DNA from: Paenibacillus pectinilyticus
GTDB taxonomy: Bacteria > Bacillota > Bacilli > Paenibacillales > NBRC-103111
Assembly: GCF_001700435.1 (NCBI RefSeq)
Contig: NZ_LYPC01000024.1
Coordinates: forward strand, 1-37,677
Length of the DNA stretch: 37,677 nucleotides
Direction: 5' to 3'
In this document: one piece after another, positions 17,949-27,600 of the stretch
Layout of the letters: each line of letters opens with the position of its first letter
Numbering within the stretch: position 1 is the first letter of the stretch
Notes under the pieces: generated by a model
Told to the model about the DNA's origin: nothing
The model's database searches: none
What the model saw: the letters and a program-made list of their open reading frames with translations, nothing else
Translations under genes and position numbers: made by a program

Positions 17949-18224
17949 ATGGCAAAAAATGCGCTATTGGAAATCAAACGCAGTTTGGAGCCCCATGTTG
18001 GGCAGAAGATCATGTTGAGAGCGAATGGCGGCCGTCGTAAGACTGTCGAGCGTTCCGGAGTTTTAGAAGAAACCTACCCTTCTGTGTTTATTGTGAAATT
18101 AGATCAAGAATCCCATGCCTTCAAACGAGTGTCATACAGCTACGCCGATATCCTCACCGAATCCGTTGAAGTTACTGTATGCAATGATGATGGCCAAGTT
18201 CGCATCACTTACATACAGCATTAG
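17949..18224 (+). CDS. veg: Veg protein
   Basis: Small (91 residues) soluble protein of the Veg family, abundant in vegetative cells; in B. subtilis it has been linked to biofilm gene expression, but its biochemistry is unknown. The block [29 protein letters not shown] and [13 protein letters not shown] match the family strongly (the first is longer than quoted motifs and spans residues 25-52). ATG 17949 has AAGAGGTGGT eight bases upstream. Two consensus promoters and an immediate terminator show a strong, short, monocistronic transcript. Confidence 0.95.
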   Translation: MAKNALLEIKRSLEPHVGQKIMLRANGGRRKTVERSGVLEETYPSVFIVKLDQESHAFKRVSYSYADILTESVEVTVCNDDGQVRITYIQH

Positions 18225-18247
18225 CTTAAATAGCGTTCCGATATTGA

Positions 18248-18270
18248 ACAGACCCATGCGGTCTGTTTTT
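18248..18270 (+). terminator. Terminator after veg
   Basis: ACAGACC-CATGC-GGTCTGT (18248-18266) followed by TTTT. Confidence 0.88.
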
Positions 18271-18388
18271 GCTTTTTATAGGATGCATGGACTTGTCGCC
18301 TTGGGACATACTAACGGAAATCGTCATCAATGACTGCTTATGATGGTTGCAGAGGTTATTTTTGCGAAAATGATAAGGAGGATGGGCT

Positions 18389-18757
18389 ATGGGTCGAAGA
18401 AGAGGTGTTATGTCGGAGAGTTTGAAATCGGAATTGGCGAAGGACCTAGGTTTCTACGATGTTGTACAGCGTGAAGGCTGGGCAGGTATTCGAACGAAGG
18501 ATGCGGGGAATATGGTGAAGCGGGCGATTCAAATTGCTGAGGAACATTTGGCTAAACAGTATGCCTCCTCTAGCGTGAACACGCAGGCATCTCCATCAAC
18601 GTATCGTCAGCCGAGCGTCGCACAACCGATGTACAATGGAGCGAGCTATACGCCTTCCTACGGCTCCTATTATCAACCGCAATCCGTATCGGTGAATCAT
18701 CTCATTGCAGGTTCCCATCAGGCTAACCAAGGCGCGCAGCGCCCGTACTACAGCTAA
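18389..18757 (+). CDS. sspF: Small acid-soluble spore protein SspF, C-terminally extended
   Basis: The first 60 or so residues ([19 protein letters not shown], then [10 protein letters not shown] and [16 protein letters not shown]) are a standard alpha/beta-type SASP of the SspF branch, a minor DNA-binding protein of the forespore. B. subtilis SspF stops there at about 61 residues. Here about 60 more residues follow, rich in Ser, Gln, Tyr, Pro and Ala, with no recognised domain. The frame stays open up to a stop codon that lies inside the terminator stem, so a simple frameshift looks unlikely. AAGGAGG lies eight bases before ATG. Forespore (sigma-G) expression is expected; I could not fix a promoter. 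Confidence 0.9.
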   Translation: MGRRRGVMSESLKSELAKDLGFYDVVQREGWAGIRTKDAGNMVKRAIQIAEEHLAKQYASSSVNTQASPSTYRQPSVAQPMYNGASYTPSYGSYYQPQSVSVNHLIAGSHQANQGAQRPYYS

Positions 18758-18781
18758 AGCAATTGCTTTAGCTTTTTTTTT
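18752..18781 (+). terminator. Terminator overlapping the sspF stop codon
   Basis: AGCTAAAGCAATTGCTTTAG plus CT (18752-18773) is a perfect 22-base palindrome followed by eight T. The stop codon (18755-18757) is inside the 5' arm. Confidence 0.88.
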
Positions 18782-18832
18782 GTGCTTTTGTTATAATATC
18801 GGGGTGGCTAACGAGCAAAAGAAGGTGATCGG

Positions 18833-19687
18833 ATGAAGATTTTTGAGAAAGCACCGGCTAAAATTAATTTGTCTCTTGATGTTTTACATAAAAGACCAGA
18901 CGGCTACCATGAAGTTGAGATGGTCATGACGATGGTGGATTTAGCAGATCGGATCGAAATGCAGGAGATGGCACGTGACACGATTATCATATCGAGTCAG
19001 GCGGGCTATATTCCGCTCGATGAGAAGAACTTGGCCTTTCAGGCTGCCAGGCTCATTAAGGACCGCTATGACGTCAAACAGGGCGTCTACATCCACTTGG
19101 ATAAGCGGATCCCTGTGGCGGCAGGCTTGGCTGGCGGCAGCAGCGATGCAGCGGCGACGCTTAGGGGGCTAAACCGTTTGTGGAACCTGAACATCCCGAA
19201 TGAAGAACTTCAGGTGCTGGGCGCAGAGCTTGGCTCTGATGTGCCGTTCTGTGTGACAGGGGGGACGGCCCTCGCGACGGGGCGCGGTGAGAAGCTGGAG
19301 CATATTACAGCGCCGCCGCAGTGTTGGGTTGTGCTTGCGAAGCCGCCGATCAATGTGTCGACTTCGGAGATTTACGGGAAGCTGAAAGCGCGTGAAATTA
19401 AGAACCACCCTTCTACGGCGAATGTGCTTAGCGCAATTAGGGACAAGCAGTTCGATCGTCTTTGTAACTCTCTAGGTAATGTACTCGAAGAGGTAACCTT
19501 GGATCTGTATCCAGAGGTGAGGCATCTCAAAGAGTGCATGCAGCGCTTAGGGGCGGACGGGGTTCTGATGTCAGGCAGTGGGCCGACGGTGTTTGGGCTT
19601 GTTTCAAAAGAGGCGAAAGTGCCGCGCATCTATAATGGGCTGCGAGGTTTTTGTAAGGACGTTTACGCTGTGCGTATGCTGACATAA
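18833..19687 (+). CDS. ispE: 4-diphosphocytidyl-2-C-methyl-D-erythritol kinase
   Basis: GHMP kinase of the MEP isoprenoid pathway; phosphorylates CDP-methylerythritol with ATP. Motifs: [20 protein letters not shown] at residues 5-24 (just the family start), the ATP-binding [20 protein letters not shown] near 94-113, and the C-terminal [14 protein letters not shown] near 243-256. 284 residues is normal. AAGGTGATC lies just before ATG. A TATAAT occurs at 18793 but without a matched -35. A strong terminator follows. In B. subtilis ispE also lies between sspF and purR. Confidence 0.96.
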   Translation: MKIFEKAPAKINLSLDVLHKRPDGYHEVEMVMTMVDLADRIEMQEMARDTIIISSQAGYIPLDEKNLAFQAARLIKDRYDVKQGVYIHLDKRIPVAAGLAGGSSDAAATLRGLNRLWNLNIPNEELQVLGAELGSDVPFCVTGGTALATGRGEKLEHITAPPQCWVVLAKPPINVSTSEIYGKLKAREIKNHPSTANVLSAIRDKQFDRLCNSLGNVLEEVTLDLYPEVRHLKECMQRLGADGVLMSGSGPTVFGLVSKEAKVPRIYNGLRGFCKDVYAVRMLT

Positions 19688-19699
19688 TAAGGTCTAGGG

Positions 19700-19724
19700 G
19701 AGCCCCTTTGAGGGGCTCTTTTTT
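19700..19724 (+). terminator. Terminator after ispE
   Basis: GAGCCCC-TTTGA-GGGGCTC (19700-19718) followed by six T. Confidence 0.92.
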
Positions 19725-19817
19725 CTCGGATGGGGTATATTGGTGAAATTAACTAGCGCATCCTGATTTGTGTCACATTAATGTCAGGTGTATGTTAACA
19801 TAATTTTCATGGTTAAC

Positions 19818-19847
19818 TTGAATAAATACGTATAAAAGTGGTATATT
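19818..19847 (+). promoter_or_regulatory. Candidate sigma-A promoter of purR
   Basis: TTGAAT (19818-19823), 18-base spacer, TATATT (19842-19847). A second TATAAT at 19853 lacks a -35. The region is very AT-rich, which lowers confidence. No PurBox (CGAA-containing pair) was seen. Confidence 0.45.
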
Positions 19848-19882
19848 TTCATTATAATATTCGGATTTTTGGGGGTAGTGCG

Positions 19883-20707
19883 ATGAAAAAGTTGAAAAGG
19901 AGCGCTAGGCTGGTAGAAATGACACAATATTTGTTGTTTCGTCCTCACTCGTTAATCCCTTTAACGACTTTTGCCGAGCGTTACAACTCTGCGAAATCTT
20001 CCATCAGTGAAGATCTTGCGATCATTAAAGAAGTATTTGAAGAAGAAGGATTAGGCGAATTGAATACGCTGGCCGGAGCCGCCGGAGGCGTGAAGTTTTC
20101 ACCGAAAGTGCCAAAAGAAATATCTCTGAAGTTTATTCAGAATTTATGTTTGCAACTCCAACAACCTGAACGGATTCTTCCGGGTGGCTATTTGTATATG
20201 TCGGATATTATGGGACAACCCCAGTATCTCAACGAAATTGGCAAAACCTTTGCATCCGCTTTCGCGGGCCGTGACGTCGATGTTATTATGACTGTCGAAA
20301 CCAAAGGCATACCGCTCGCTTACGCGACGGCTACCTATATGAATTTACCTGTCGTTATCGTTCGTAGAGATAGCCGTGTAACTGAGGGTTCTGCCGTAAG
20401 CATCAACTATGTATCGGGGTCCAACAAGCGGATTCAGACGATGTCGCTCGCAAGGCGTGCACTGAAAGAAGAATCCAAAGTTCTCATTATCGATGACTTC
20501 ATGCATGTGGGGGGTACGATTCACGGCATGATGGATCTGTTGGCGGAATTCAAAGCCACTGTGCAGGGCGTCGGTGTATTTATGGAATCCTGTGAAGCTG
20601 AAGAGCAGCTGGTGGATAACTATGTTTCCTTGGCTCGCTTATACGGCGTGGATTCAAAGACGAAGCAGATTACGGTGGAGCCAGGCAACTATTTTGACAC
20701 GAAATAA
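19883..20707 (+). CDS. purR: Purine operon repressor PurR
   Basis: DNA-binding repressor of purine genes in Bacillota, relieved by PRPP. The N-terminal winged helix (about residues 1-73; RLVEMTQYLLFRPHSLIPL, then YNSAKSSISEDL) is followed by a phosphoribosyltransferase-like domain with the PRPP loop VLIIDDFMHVGGT near 200-212 and MTVETKGIPLAYATA near 135-149. 274 residues. ATG 19883 matches the family start and has GGGGGT seven bases before it; an upstream in-frame start at 19838 would lie in the promoter region. It precedes ridA, the conserved pair; a hairpin (TGTCC/GGACA with TACC/GGTA) lies between them at 20714-20741. Confidence 0.96.
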   Translation: MKKLKRSARLVEMTQYLLFRPHSLIPLTTFAERYNSAKSSISEDLAIIKEVFEEEGLGELNTLAGAAGGVKFSPKVPKEISLKFIQNLCLQLQQPERILPGGYLYMSDIMGQPQYLNEIGKTFASAFAGRDVDVIMTVETKGIPLAYATATYMNLPVVIVRRDSRVTEGSAVSINYVSGSNKRIQTMSLARRALKEESKVLIIDDFMHVGGTIHGMMDLLAEFKATVQGVGVFMESCEAEEQLVDNYVSLARLYGVDSKTKQITVEPGNYFDTK

Positions 20708-20763
20708 AATGACGTACCTGTCCATCTTGGACAGATAGGTAACGAAAAGGAGATTCGTCACAT

Positions 20764-21147
20764 ATGGAACTTATTTCAACTACAGCAGCACCGGCTGCAA
20801 TCGGACCTTATTCGCAAGCGGTTAAGCTAGGCAATCTGCTGTTTACTTCTGGACAAATTCCATTAGGTTTGGATGGCCAGATCGTGGAGGGCGGAATTAA
20901 GGAACAAGCGCATCAGGTCTTCGCAAATTTGACAGGCGTGTTAGAAGCAGCAGGTTCTTCTTTTGGGCAAGTCGTGAAGGCGACTGTTTTCCTGAAAGAT
21001 ATGAATCAATTTGGGGAGCTCAATGAGATCTATGCCACCTACTTTGGTGACCATAAACCAGCGAGATCTACCGTTGAAGTTGCGAGATTACCCCGTGATG
21101 TTTTTGTCGAAATTGAACTAATTGCTGTGATTCCTGTCGAAATTTAA
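20764..21147 (+). CDS. ridA: RidA family enamine/imine deaminase
   Basis: YabJ/RidA hydrolyses reactive 2-aminoacrylate and related imines formed by PLP enzymes, as a homotrimer. The 127-residue protein has the family features: [20 protein letters not shown] at the start (residues 9-28) and the active-site Arg in [12 protein letters not shown] near 100-111. AAAAGGAG lies ten bases before ATG. It sits 56 bases after purR and is probably cotranscribed with it, as in B. subtilis. spoVG follows from its own promoter. Confidence 0.95.
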   Translation: MELISTTAAPAAIGPYSQAVKLGNLLFTSGQIPLGLDGQIVEGGIKEQAHQVFANLTGVLEAAGSSFGQVVKATVFLKDMNQFGELNEIYATYFGDHKPARSTVEVARLPRDVFVEIELIAVIPVEI

Positions 21148-21195
21148 CAGAAACATTAAGATCACATCAAATTATCAAAAATTTCAAAAAAAGAA

Positions 21196-21224
21196 GAAGG
21201 AATTTGCACTACGATGTGGAATAT
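21196..21224 (+). promoter_or_regulatory. Sigma-H promoter of spoVG
   Basis: GAAGGAATTT (AGGA at 21198-21201) and GTGGAATAT (GAAT at 21219-21222) fit the sigma-H pattern RNAGGAWWW, 11-12 bases, RNNGAATWW. spoVG is the classic sigma-H gene. Confidence 0.7.
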
Positions 21225-21259
21225 TACACCCAAGTCTCAGAGATGGAAAAAGGTGGTGA

Positions 21260-21550
<291 letters not shown>

Positions 21551-21562
21551 TTCAGATTATTG

Positions 21563-21590
21563 AGAGAGCCCTTTGGGCTCTCTTTTCTTT
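21563..21590 (+). terminator. Terminator after spoVG
   Basis: GAGAGCCC-TTT-GGGCTCTC (21564-21582) followed by TTTTCTTTT. Confidence 0.9.
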
Positions 21591-21680
21591 TCACAGGTAA
21601 TGATGCTATATTGGGGGAAGAACTCATTCGTTTAGAGAGAAATAGACTAATACTAGTTCATATCAAAAGGAGTTGGATTT

Positions 21681-23084
21681 GTGTTGAAGCTTATGGCGAT
21701 CGTTTTGGCTGCTGGACAAGGAAAACGTATGAAATCAAAGCTATACAAAGTGCTTCATCCGGTTGTTGGTAAACCGATGGTGGGCCACGTTGTGGATACG
21801 CTGCAAGATATAGAAGTAACGCAAACGGTTGTGATCGTTGGATTTGGTGCAGACGCGGTGAAAGGTTACCTAGGTGACCGTGTAGGGTATGCGCTGCAGG
21901 AGCAGCAACTAGGGACAGGTCATGCGGTTCTTCAAGCCAAGGAAGCGCTCGGCGAAGAAGAGGGGATGACTGTCGTCATTTGCGGCGATACGCCGCTCAT
22001 TACGGCAGCTACGCTGCAAGAGACGATCGAACTGCACAAGCAGTCCGGTGCGGCAGCAACGATTTTGACAGCGAAGCTGGATGAGCCGCAAGGCTACGGG
22101 CGTATTATTCGCGGCGCAGATGGGCGGGTTGCGCGTATCGTCGAGCAGAAAGACTGCTCGGTCGAAGAGGCAGCGGTGCAGGAAATCAACACGGGTACGT
22201 ACATTTTTGATAATCGAAAAATGTTCAAAGCATTGGCGTCAGTGACGAACCAGAATGTACAAAATGAATATTACCTGACGGATGTCATTGGCATTATGAC
22301 GAGCGCTGGCGAGGTTGTTCAAGGCTATTGCATGGCGGACCCGGCTGAATCGATTGGTGTGAATGATCGTGTAGCGTTGTCCGAGGCTGAACAGCTGTTC
22401 AAAGCGCGAATTAATCGCGGGCATATGCTGAACGGGGTTACGATCATCGACCCTTTGAACACGTACATCGAGAAGGATGTTACGATTGGGGCAGACACAG
22501 TGCTGCTGCCAGGTACGATTTTACGCGGAAACACGAGTATTGGTGAGTTATGTACGATTGGACCGCAAACGGAGATCATCGATTCCACAATTCGCGATGA
22601 AGTCACCATCAAACAGTCTGTTCTGCAAGATGCTTTTGTCGATAACGAAACATCGGTAGGGCCGTTTGCTTACTTGAGACCGGGTGCTAAGCTTGGCAAG
22701 CATGTGAAGGTTGGCGACTTTGTTGAGATCAAGAATGCGACGCTTGGCGAGGGATCGAAGGTTTCTCATTTGAGCTATGTGGGTGACGCGGTTGTTGGAT
22801 CGAATGTGAACATCGGCTGCGGTGCAATTACAGTGAATTATGATGGATTTAATAAAAATCTCACGGAAATCGGCGATGATGCGTTCGTAGGCAGCAATGT
22901 GAACTTGATCGCACCTGTGAAAATCGGAAACGGGGCGTATGTCGTTGCAGGCTCGACGATTACTCATAATGTGAACGAAGGCGATATGGCTATCGCTCGC
23001 GCGCGGCAAGAGAACAAGGTTGGCTATGCCGATAAAATCAAAGGCCGGATGAAGGCGAGAAAAGAAAACAAAGGGCGCAGCTAG
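21681..23084 (+). CDS. glmU: Bifunctional GlcNAc-1-P uridyltransferase / GlcN-1-P acetyltransferase
   Basis: Makes UDP-GlcNAc, the precursor of peptidoglycan and teichoic acid, from glucosamine-1-phosphate. The N-terminal pyrophosphorylase domain (about residues 1-230) has LAAGQGKRMKSKLYKVLHP near 9-27, QLGTGHA, CGDTPL and EINTGTY. The C-terminal left-handed beta-helix (about 255-455) shows hexapeptide repeats, FAYLRPGAKLG, VEIKNATLG and SHLSYVGDA. 467 residues. GTG 21681 has AAAGGAG eight bases upstream. In B. subtilis prs follows directly; here a non-coding region with strong secondary structure follows instead. Confidence 0.97.
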   Translation: MLKLMAIVLAAGQGKRMKSKLYKVLHPVVGKPMVGHVVDTLQDIEVTQTVVIVGFGADAVKGYLGDRVGYALQEQQLGTGHAVLQAKEALGEEEGMTVVICGDTPLITAATLQETIELHKQSGAAATILTAKLDEPQGYGRIIRGADGRVARIVEQKDCSVEEAAVQEINTGTYIFDNRKMFKALASVTNQNVQNEYYLTDVIGIMTSAGEVVQGYCMADPAESIGVNDRVALSEAEQLFKARINRGHMLNGVTIIDPLNTYIEKDVTIGADTVLLPGTILRGNTSIGELCTIGPQTEIIDSTIRDEVTIKQSVLQDAFVDNETSVGPFAYLRPGAKLGKHVKVGDFVEIKNATLGEGSKVSHLSYVGDAVVGSNVNIGCGAITVNYDGFNKNLTEIGDDAFVGSNVNLIAPVKIGNGAYVVAGSTITHNVNEGDMAIARARQENKVGYADKIKGRMKARKENKGRS

Positions 23085-23150
23085 ACGCTCATTGTGGCAT
23101 TGGTCTGCGCGCATCAGCGTGCTTGTAGATGAAGTATAGGGAATCGGAAT

Positions 23151-23250
23151 GGGACCTCTTGATGTGGGGGATGCTAGACATGGCGTTCTCCCCGTTCAGC
23201 TAGGCTTTCGCAAAAGCGATGAGCTAAACTAACGACAAGAGGTTCTTTCT
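23151..23250 (+). other. Branched inverted-repeat structure of unknown function
   Basis: An 11-bp helix closes the element: 23151-23161 (GGGACCTCTTG) with 23236-23246 (CAAGAGGTTCT, two G-U pairs). Inside are two hairpins: GGGG/CCCC at 23166-23193 and AGCT/AGCT plus GCTTT/AAAGC at 23198-23225. The 3' side is T-rich (TTCTTTCTTTATT). It could be a branched terminator for glmU or a structured RNA. A 27-codon frame (23149-23232) with a weak AGGGA site overlaps it; no protein match comes to mind. Confidence 0.4.
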
Positions 23251-23339
23251 TTATTAAATGAACCAAGCTGCCGCCAGGGAGTGCCAGTTGGAATAGTAGG
23301 CTTATTGACTAAGGCTAGTCATCTTGACAATGTAAGCGC

Positions 23340-23540
23340 TTAATATCCAGGTCGTGATATAAATATATGTGTCTCTCTGCTGTAGAAAGTATGATTGATC
23401 TGGATGAAATAGCGGTTGTACAATTCGATGAATCCTATATCCTTGTGTTGATTTTGATAGTATACTTGGACGGGTACGCCCGCATCTACATGATCTTGGA
23501 AATGATTATCTTGGGTAAGCTGTTGTCCATGAAGATACAT
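23340..23540 (-). CDS. Small hypothetical protein
   Basis: A 66-residue hydrophilic product, rich in His, Gln, Tyr and Asn, ending in FISRPGY. It has no recognised domain, though the composition and the even spread of aromatic residues look protein-like, and I believe similar small proteins occur in Paenibacillus (memory, not verified). AGGTGAT, part of the ideal Shine-Dalgarno complement, lies nine bases before ATG 23540. It is the only minus-strand gene between abrB/ecs and the window end and occupies part of the place of prs/ctc. The stop codon overlaps a TAAGCGCTTA palindrome. Confidence 0.5.
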   Translation of the reverse strand: MYLHGQQLTQDNHFQDHVDAGVPVQVYYQNQHKDIGFIELYNRYFIQINHTFYSRETHIFISRPGY

Positions 23541-23591
23541 CGTTCCTTTATCACCTACTGCTTTTTAATAAATGCTTATATTGTAAACAAT

Positions 23592-23625
23592 AACCTTTAG
23601 AAGCGGGTTCCGCAAAGGTTTTTTA
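23592..23625 (+). terminator. Terminator-like hairpin upstream of pth
   Basis: AACCTTT (23592-23598) pairs with AAAGGTT (23614-23620) around a GCGG-GTT-CCGC hairpin, followed by TTTT. No plus-strand gene ends nearby (glmU stops 500 bases earlier), so it could stop readthrough or attenuate pth. Confidence 0.7.
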
Positions 23626-23653
23626 GTTTAGGTTTAGGGGGATTTTGAAGATT

Positions 23654-24214
23654 ATGAAATGTTTTATTGGACTGGGAAATCCGGGAAAACAATATGAACA
23701 AAATCGACATAATGTAGGATTCATGGCGATTGACCGCTTTGCGGCCAAATGGGGGATCACATCTTTTCAGAATAAGGGAAAAGGACTGTTGGCGGAAGGC
23801 AATGTAAACGGGACGAAGGTGTATTTACTGAAGCCGATGACCTACATGAATCTTTCGGGGGAATCCATGCGTGCATTCCTCGATTTCTATAAAGCGAAGA
23901 TGGAGGACGTTGTCATTGTGTATGACGATATGGACACGACCTATGGACAAATCCGTCTTCGTTATCAAGGCAGTCCTGGCGGGCACAATGGGATTAAATC
24001 CATTATTCAGCACGGGGGCACGCAAATTTTTAATCGGATTCGGATCGGCGTGAATCGCCCAGCACCTGGCTATAACATTGCTGATTATGTGCTGTCTAAC
24101 TTTTCTAAAGAAGAGATGAAGTCGATGAACGATGTGCTTGATCTGACGTGCGATGCGATGGAATTCAGCTTAACGGAAACCTTCGAGAGAACGATGGCGA
24201 AGTTCAATAAATAG
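23654..24214 (+). CDS. pth: Peptidyl-tRNA hydrolase
   Basis: Releases tRNA from peptidyl-tRNA that drops off ribosomes; essential. Motifs: FIGLGNPGKQYEQNRHNVGF near residues 4-23 (catalytic His), KPMTYMNLSG near 63-72, YDDMD near 92 and the GGHNGIKSI loop near 109-117. 186 residues from ATG 23654. TTG 23645 adds three residues and is the alternative: the GGGGG site is 12 bases from ATG and only three from TTG, so neither spacing is ideal, and the shorter form matches the family start. Called spoVC in older B. subtilis work. fin follows after 136 bases. Confidence 0.95.
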   Translation: MKCFIGLGNPGKQYEQNRHNVGFMAIDRFAAKWGITSFQNKGKGLLAEGNVNGTKVYLLKPMTYMNLSGESMRAFLDFYKAKMEDVVIVYDDMDTTYGQIRLRYQGSPGGHNGIKSIIQHGGTQIFNRIRIGVNRPAPGYNIADYVLSNFSKEEMKSMNDVLDLTCDAMEFSLTETFERTMAKFNK

Positions 24215-24310
24215 GGTTGTTGTACATGAAACAGCCATATGTATGATCATATGCAGGCCTCCTATTCCAAATGACAATGGCAGATTCGGCTAATTTCTCC
24301 GAAGAATGGT

Positions 24311-24317
24311 CATACTA
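24311..24317 (+). promoter_or_regulatory. Candidate forespore (sigma-F/G) -10 element of fin
   Basis: CATACTA is the sigma-G/sigma-F -10 consensus and lies 33 bases before the fin start. The sequence 15 bases upstream (GCTAA region) is a poor -35, so the call is tentative. Confidence 0.4.
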
Positions 24318-24350
24318 GGATGTAATCGAAATGTCGAAGGAGGCATACAT

Positions 24351-24578
24351 ATGATCAAGTATATTTGCAGGCACTGTCATACCTTTGTCGGGGAAATTAA
24401 TCAGCATGCAATTACGGAGCAGCAGTTAGGCTTCCATTTCTTGACCCCTGATGAGCGTAGAGATATAATATCGTATAATACGAATGGAGATATCACAGTT
24501 AGGGTTGTTTGCGACTATTGCCACGAGGCACTGGAAGCGAACCCGGAATTATCCCTGCTAGCCAGTCCGTTGCAGTAA
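24351..24578 (+). CDS. fin: Anti-sigma-F factor Fin
   Basis: Fin (YabK), 75 residues, shuts off sigma-F late in forespore development and helps the change to sigma-G. Two zinc-binding pairs, CRHC at residues 6-9 and CDYC near 55-58, and the motif LGFHFLTPDERRDIISY fit the family. GAAGGAGG lies seven bases before ATG; an in-frame start at 24306 falls in the promoter region and is rejected. It sits between pth and mfd as in B. subtilis and is followed by a terminator. Confidence 0.92.
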   Translation: MIKYICRHCHTFVGEINQHAITEQQLGFHFLTPDERRDIISYNTNGDITVRVVCDYCHEALEANPELSLLASPLQ

Positions 24579-24602
24579 TAATGATGAAGATGAAGAGTTA
24601 AT

Positions 24603-24633
24603 AGCCGAGGCAAGTGTGCCGAGGCTTCTTTTT
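24603..24633 (+). terminator. Terminator after fin
   Basis: AGCC-GA-GGCA-AGTG-TGCC-GA-GGCT (24603-24626): two four-base helices separated by a tandem G-A internal loop, then TTCTTTTT. Confidence 0.75.
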
Positions 24634-24652
24634 GTGAGGGGAGTGTACTTGT

Positions 24653-27600
24653 TTGCAAGCTTTAATTGGAGCTTTTTCTGCGGATACTGACTTTCAAACG
24701 ATTGTGACCGGCCTCAAGTCCGAAATGAAAGAGCAACTCATTGCTGGATTAACCGGCTCCTCCAGGCAAGTCATGCTGGCCTCACTTGCGCGTGAGCTAG
24801 AGCGTCCGCTGTTTGTTGTTACTCATAATATGTTCGCTGCACAAAAAATAGCGGAAGACCTCTTAGAGTGTCTATCCCCTGAAGAAGTGCTGCTCTATCC
24901 ATCTCAAGAGCTTCTGACGACAGAAGAAGCGGCTTCCAGCCCCGAGATGCTAGCGCAGCGTATTGACGTTCTCACGAAGCTGGCTGGTGGATACCGCGGC
25001 GTCGTTATTGCGCCATTCGCTGGGGTACGCAGATTGCTGCCACTCAAGCAAGTCTTCGAGGAATCCCGCGTTACGGTGAATGTGGGAGATACCATTCAAT
25101 TAGACGAGCTTCTAGCTACGTTATCGAGCTTAGGCTACGAACGGGTAGAGCGCGTCGAAACGAAGGGCGAGATGAGTGTTCGCGGAGGCATTCTCGATTT
25201 ATTTCCGTTAACGTCGGAGAATGCGATTCGGATTGAGCTTTTTGACATCGAAGTGGACTCTATTCGAACCTTCGATGTAAGTGACCAACGGTCAATTGAT
25301 AAATTAACGACCGTGACCATCCCTCCCTGCCGCGAGATTCAAGCGGATAGAAAGCGGTTACAATCAGCGGCGCAGCATGCGTACGAGCTATTGCAAGCGC
25401 AGCTAGCGAAGATGAGCGAGCGCTCCGCCAAAGACAAACTGCTAGAGGGCATCGGACACGATATTGAACGAATGCGCGAAGGGCAGACGTTCCCTGGTAT
25501 TTATAAATATATTTCTCTCCTGTATACGGAAAGACAGACGCTCATGGACTACATGCCCAAAGATTCGATTCTCATTATCGACGAGCCTGCTCGCTTGTTA
25601 GAAACAGCGAAGCAATTGGAACGCGATGAAGCCGAATGGATGATGCATGCGTTAACTGAGGGGAAGAGCTTGCCGGCTTTTGTGCTGTCCAAATCGTATG
25701 AAACCCTGCTGCACCGCAGACCTTTTCCAACGCTGTATGTGTCGCTTTTCCTCCGCCAAGTTGCGGGGATTCAGCCTCAGAATATCGTGAACTTCGTCTG
25801 CCGCGTGATGCAGAACTTCCACGGGCAGATGAATCTCCTCAAGGCGGAGATGGAGCGCTGGACGAAAAATGGCAGCAAAGTCATTCTGCTGGCTAATGGT
25901 GAAGACCGCGCGGAACGTGTACGCCGCGTTTTGAACGATTATCAGATTGAAGTGCCCGAAATTGTGGATGGCAATCTGCAAACCGGGTTTGAGATGCCTT
26001 CGATTCATCTCGTCGTCATTACAGAAGGCGAAATCTTCACGCAGAAGCAGCGCAAGGCGCGCAAAGTAGAGAAGAAGCTGGAGAACGCAGAGCGGATCAA
26101 AAGCTATCAAGAGTTGAAGATTGGCGACTATGTTGTTCACGTGAATCACGGGATTGGGAAATACGTTGGCATTGGTACGTTAGAAGTTGGCGGGATCCAC
26201 AAGGATTACCTGCACATCATGTATGCTGGCGGCGATAAGCTGTCTGTGCCGATTGACCAGATTGATTTGATCCAAAAGTATGTCGGTTCCGAAGAGAAAG
26301 AACCGAAAGTATATAAATTAGGCGGCGCGGACTGGGCTAGAGTGAAGAGTAAAGCACGCGCATCGGTGAAGGATATTGCCGATGAGCTGATTAAGCTCTA
26401 CGCGGAACGCCAAGCTGCGACGGGGTATGGGTTTAGCAAGGATAGCTCGTACCAGAATGAGTTCGAAGCTATGTTCCCTTACGATGAGACGCGAGATCAG
26501 CTTCGCGCGATTGAAGAGATTAAAACGGACATGGAGAAAGAACGCCCGATGGATCGGCTGCTCTGCGGCGACGTTGGTTACGGCAAGACGGAGGTTGCGG
26601 TTCGTGCTGCGTTTAAGTCAGCCATTGACGGGAAACAGGTTGCGGTACTTGTGCCTACGACGATTCTGGCGCAGCAGCATTACGAAACGTTCCGTGAACG
26701 TTTCTCCGGCTACCCGTTCAATGTGAAGGTGTTAAGTCGCTTCCGTTCCAAGAAGGAACAAACAGAGGTTATGAAAGGCGTTAAGAAGGGGACCGTTGAT
26801 GTCGTCATTGGGACCCACCGGCTTTTATCCCAAGATGTCCAGTTCAAGGATCTTGGCTTGCTGATTGTCGATGAGGAGCAACGTTTCGGCGTGTCCCACA
26901 AGGAGAAGCTGAAACGGTTGAAAACCAATGTGGACGTGCTTACGCTGACCGCGACACCGATACCAAGAACACTGCACATGTCCATGCTCGGTGTTCGTGA
27001 TTTATCAGTTATTGAGACACCGCCAGAGAACCGTTTCCCTGTCCAAACGTATGTTGTGGAGTATGGACCGACGTTGGTTAGAGAGGCGATTGAGCGAGAG
27101 TTGGCGCGTGAAGGTCAGGTGTACTACCTCTATAATCGCGTGCAAGGCATTACCCAAATTGCTGATCAAATCTCCATGATGATCCCAGATGCTCGTGTAA
27201 CGGTGGCACATGGTCAAATGGGTGAGCAGGAGCTAGAGAAGACGATCCTCGATTTCTTGGACGGGGAATACGATGTACTCGTCAGCACGAGCATTATTGA
27301 AACGGGTGTCGACATTCCGAATGTTAATACACTGATTGTTCATGATGCGGATAAAATGGGGCTTTCTCAGCTCTATCAGCTGCGTGGACGTGTAGGTCGT
27401 TCGAATCGCGTCGCTTATGCATATTTCACGTATCAACGTGATAAAGTGCTGACAGAAGTAGCTGAGAAACGACTTCAAGCGATTAAAGAGTTTACAGAAC
27501 TTGGTTCAGGCTTTAAAATTGCCATGAGGGACTTGTCCATTCGTGGCGCAGGTAACTTGCTGGGTGCTGAGCAGCACGGCTTCATTGCTTCTGTCGGCTT

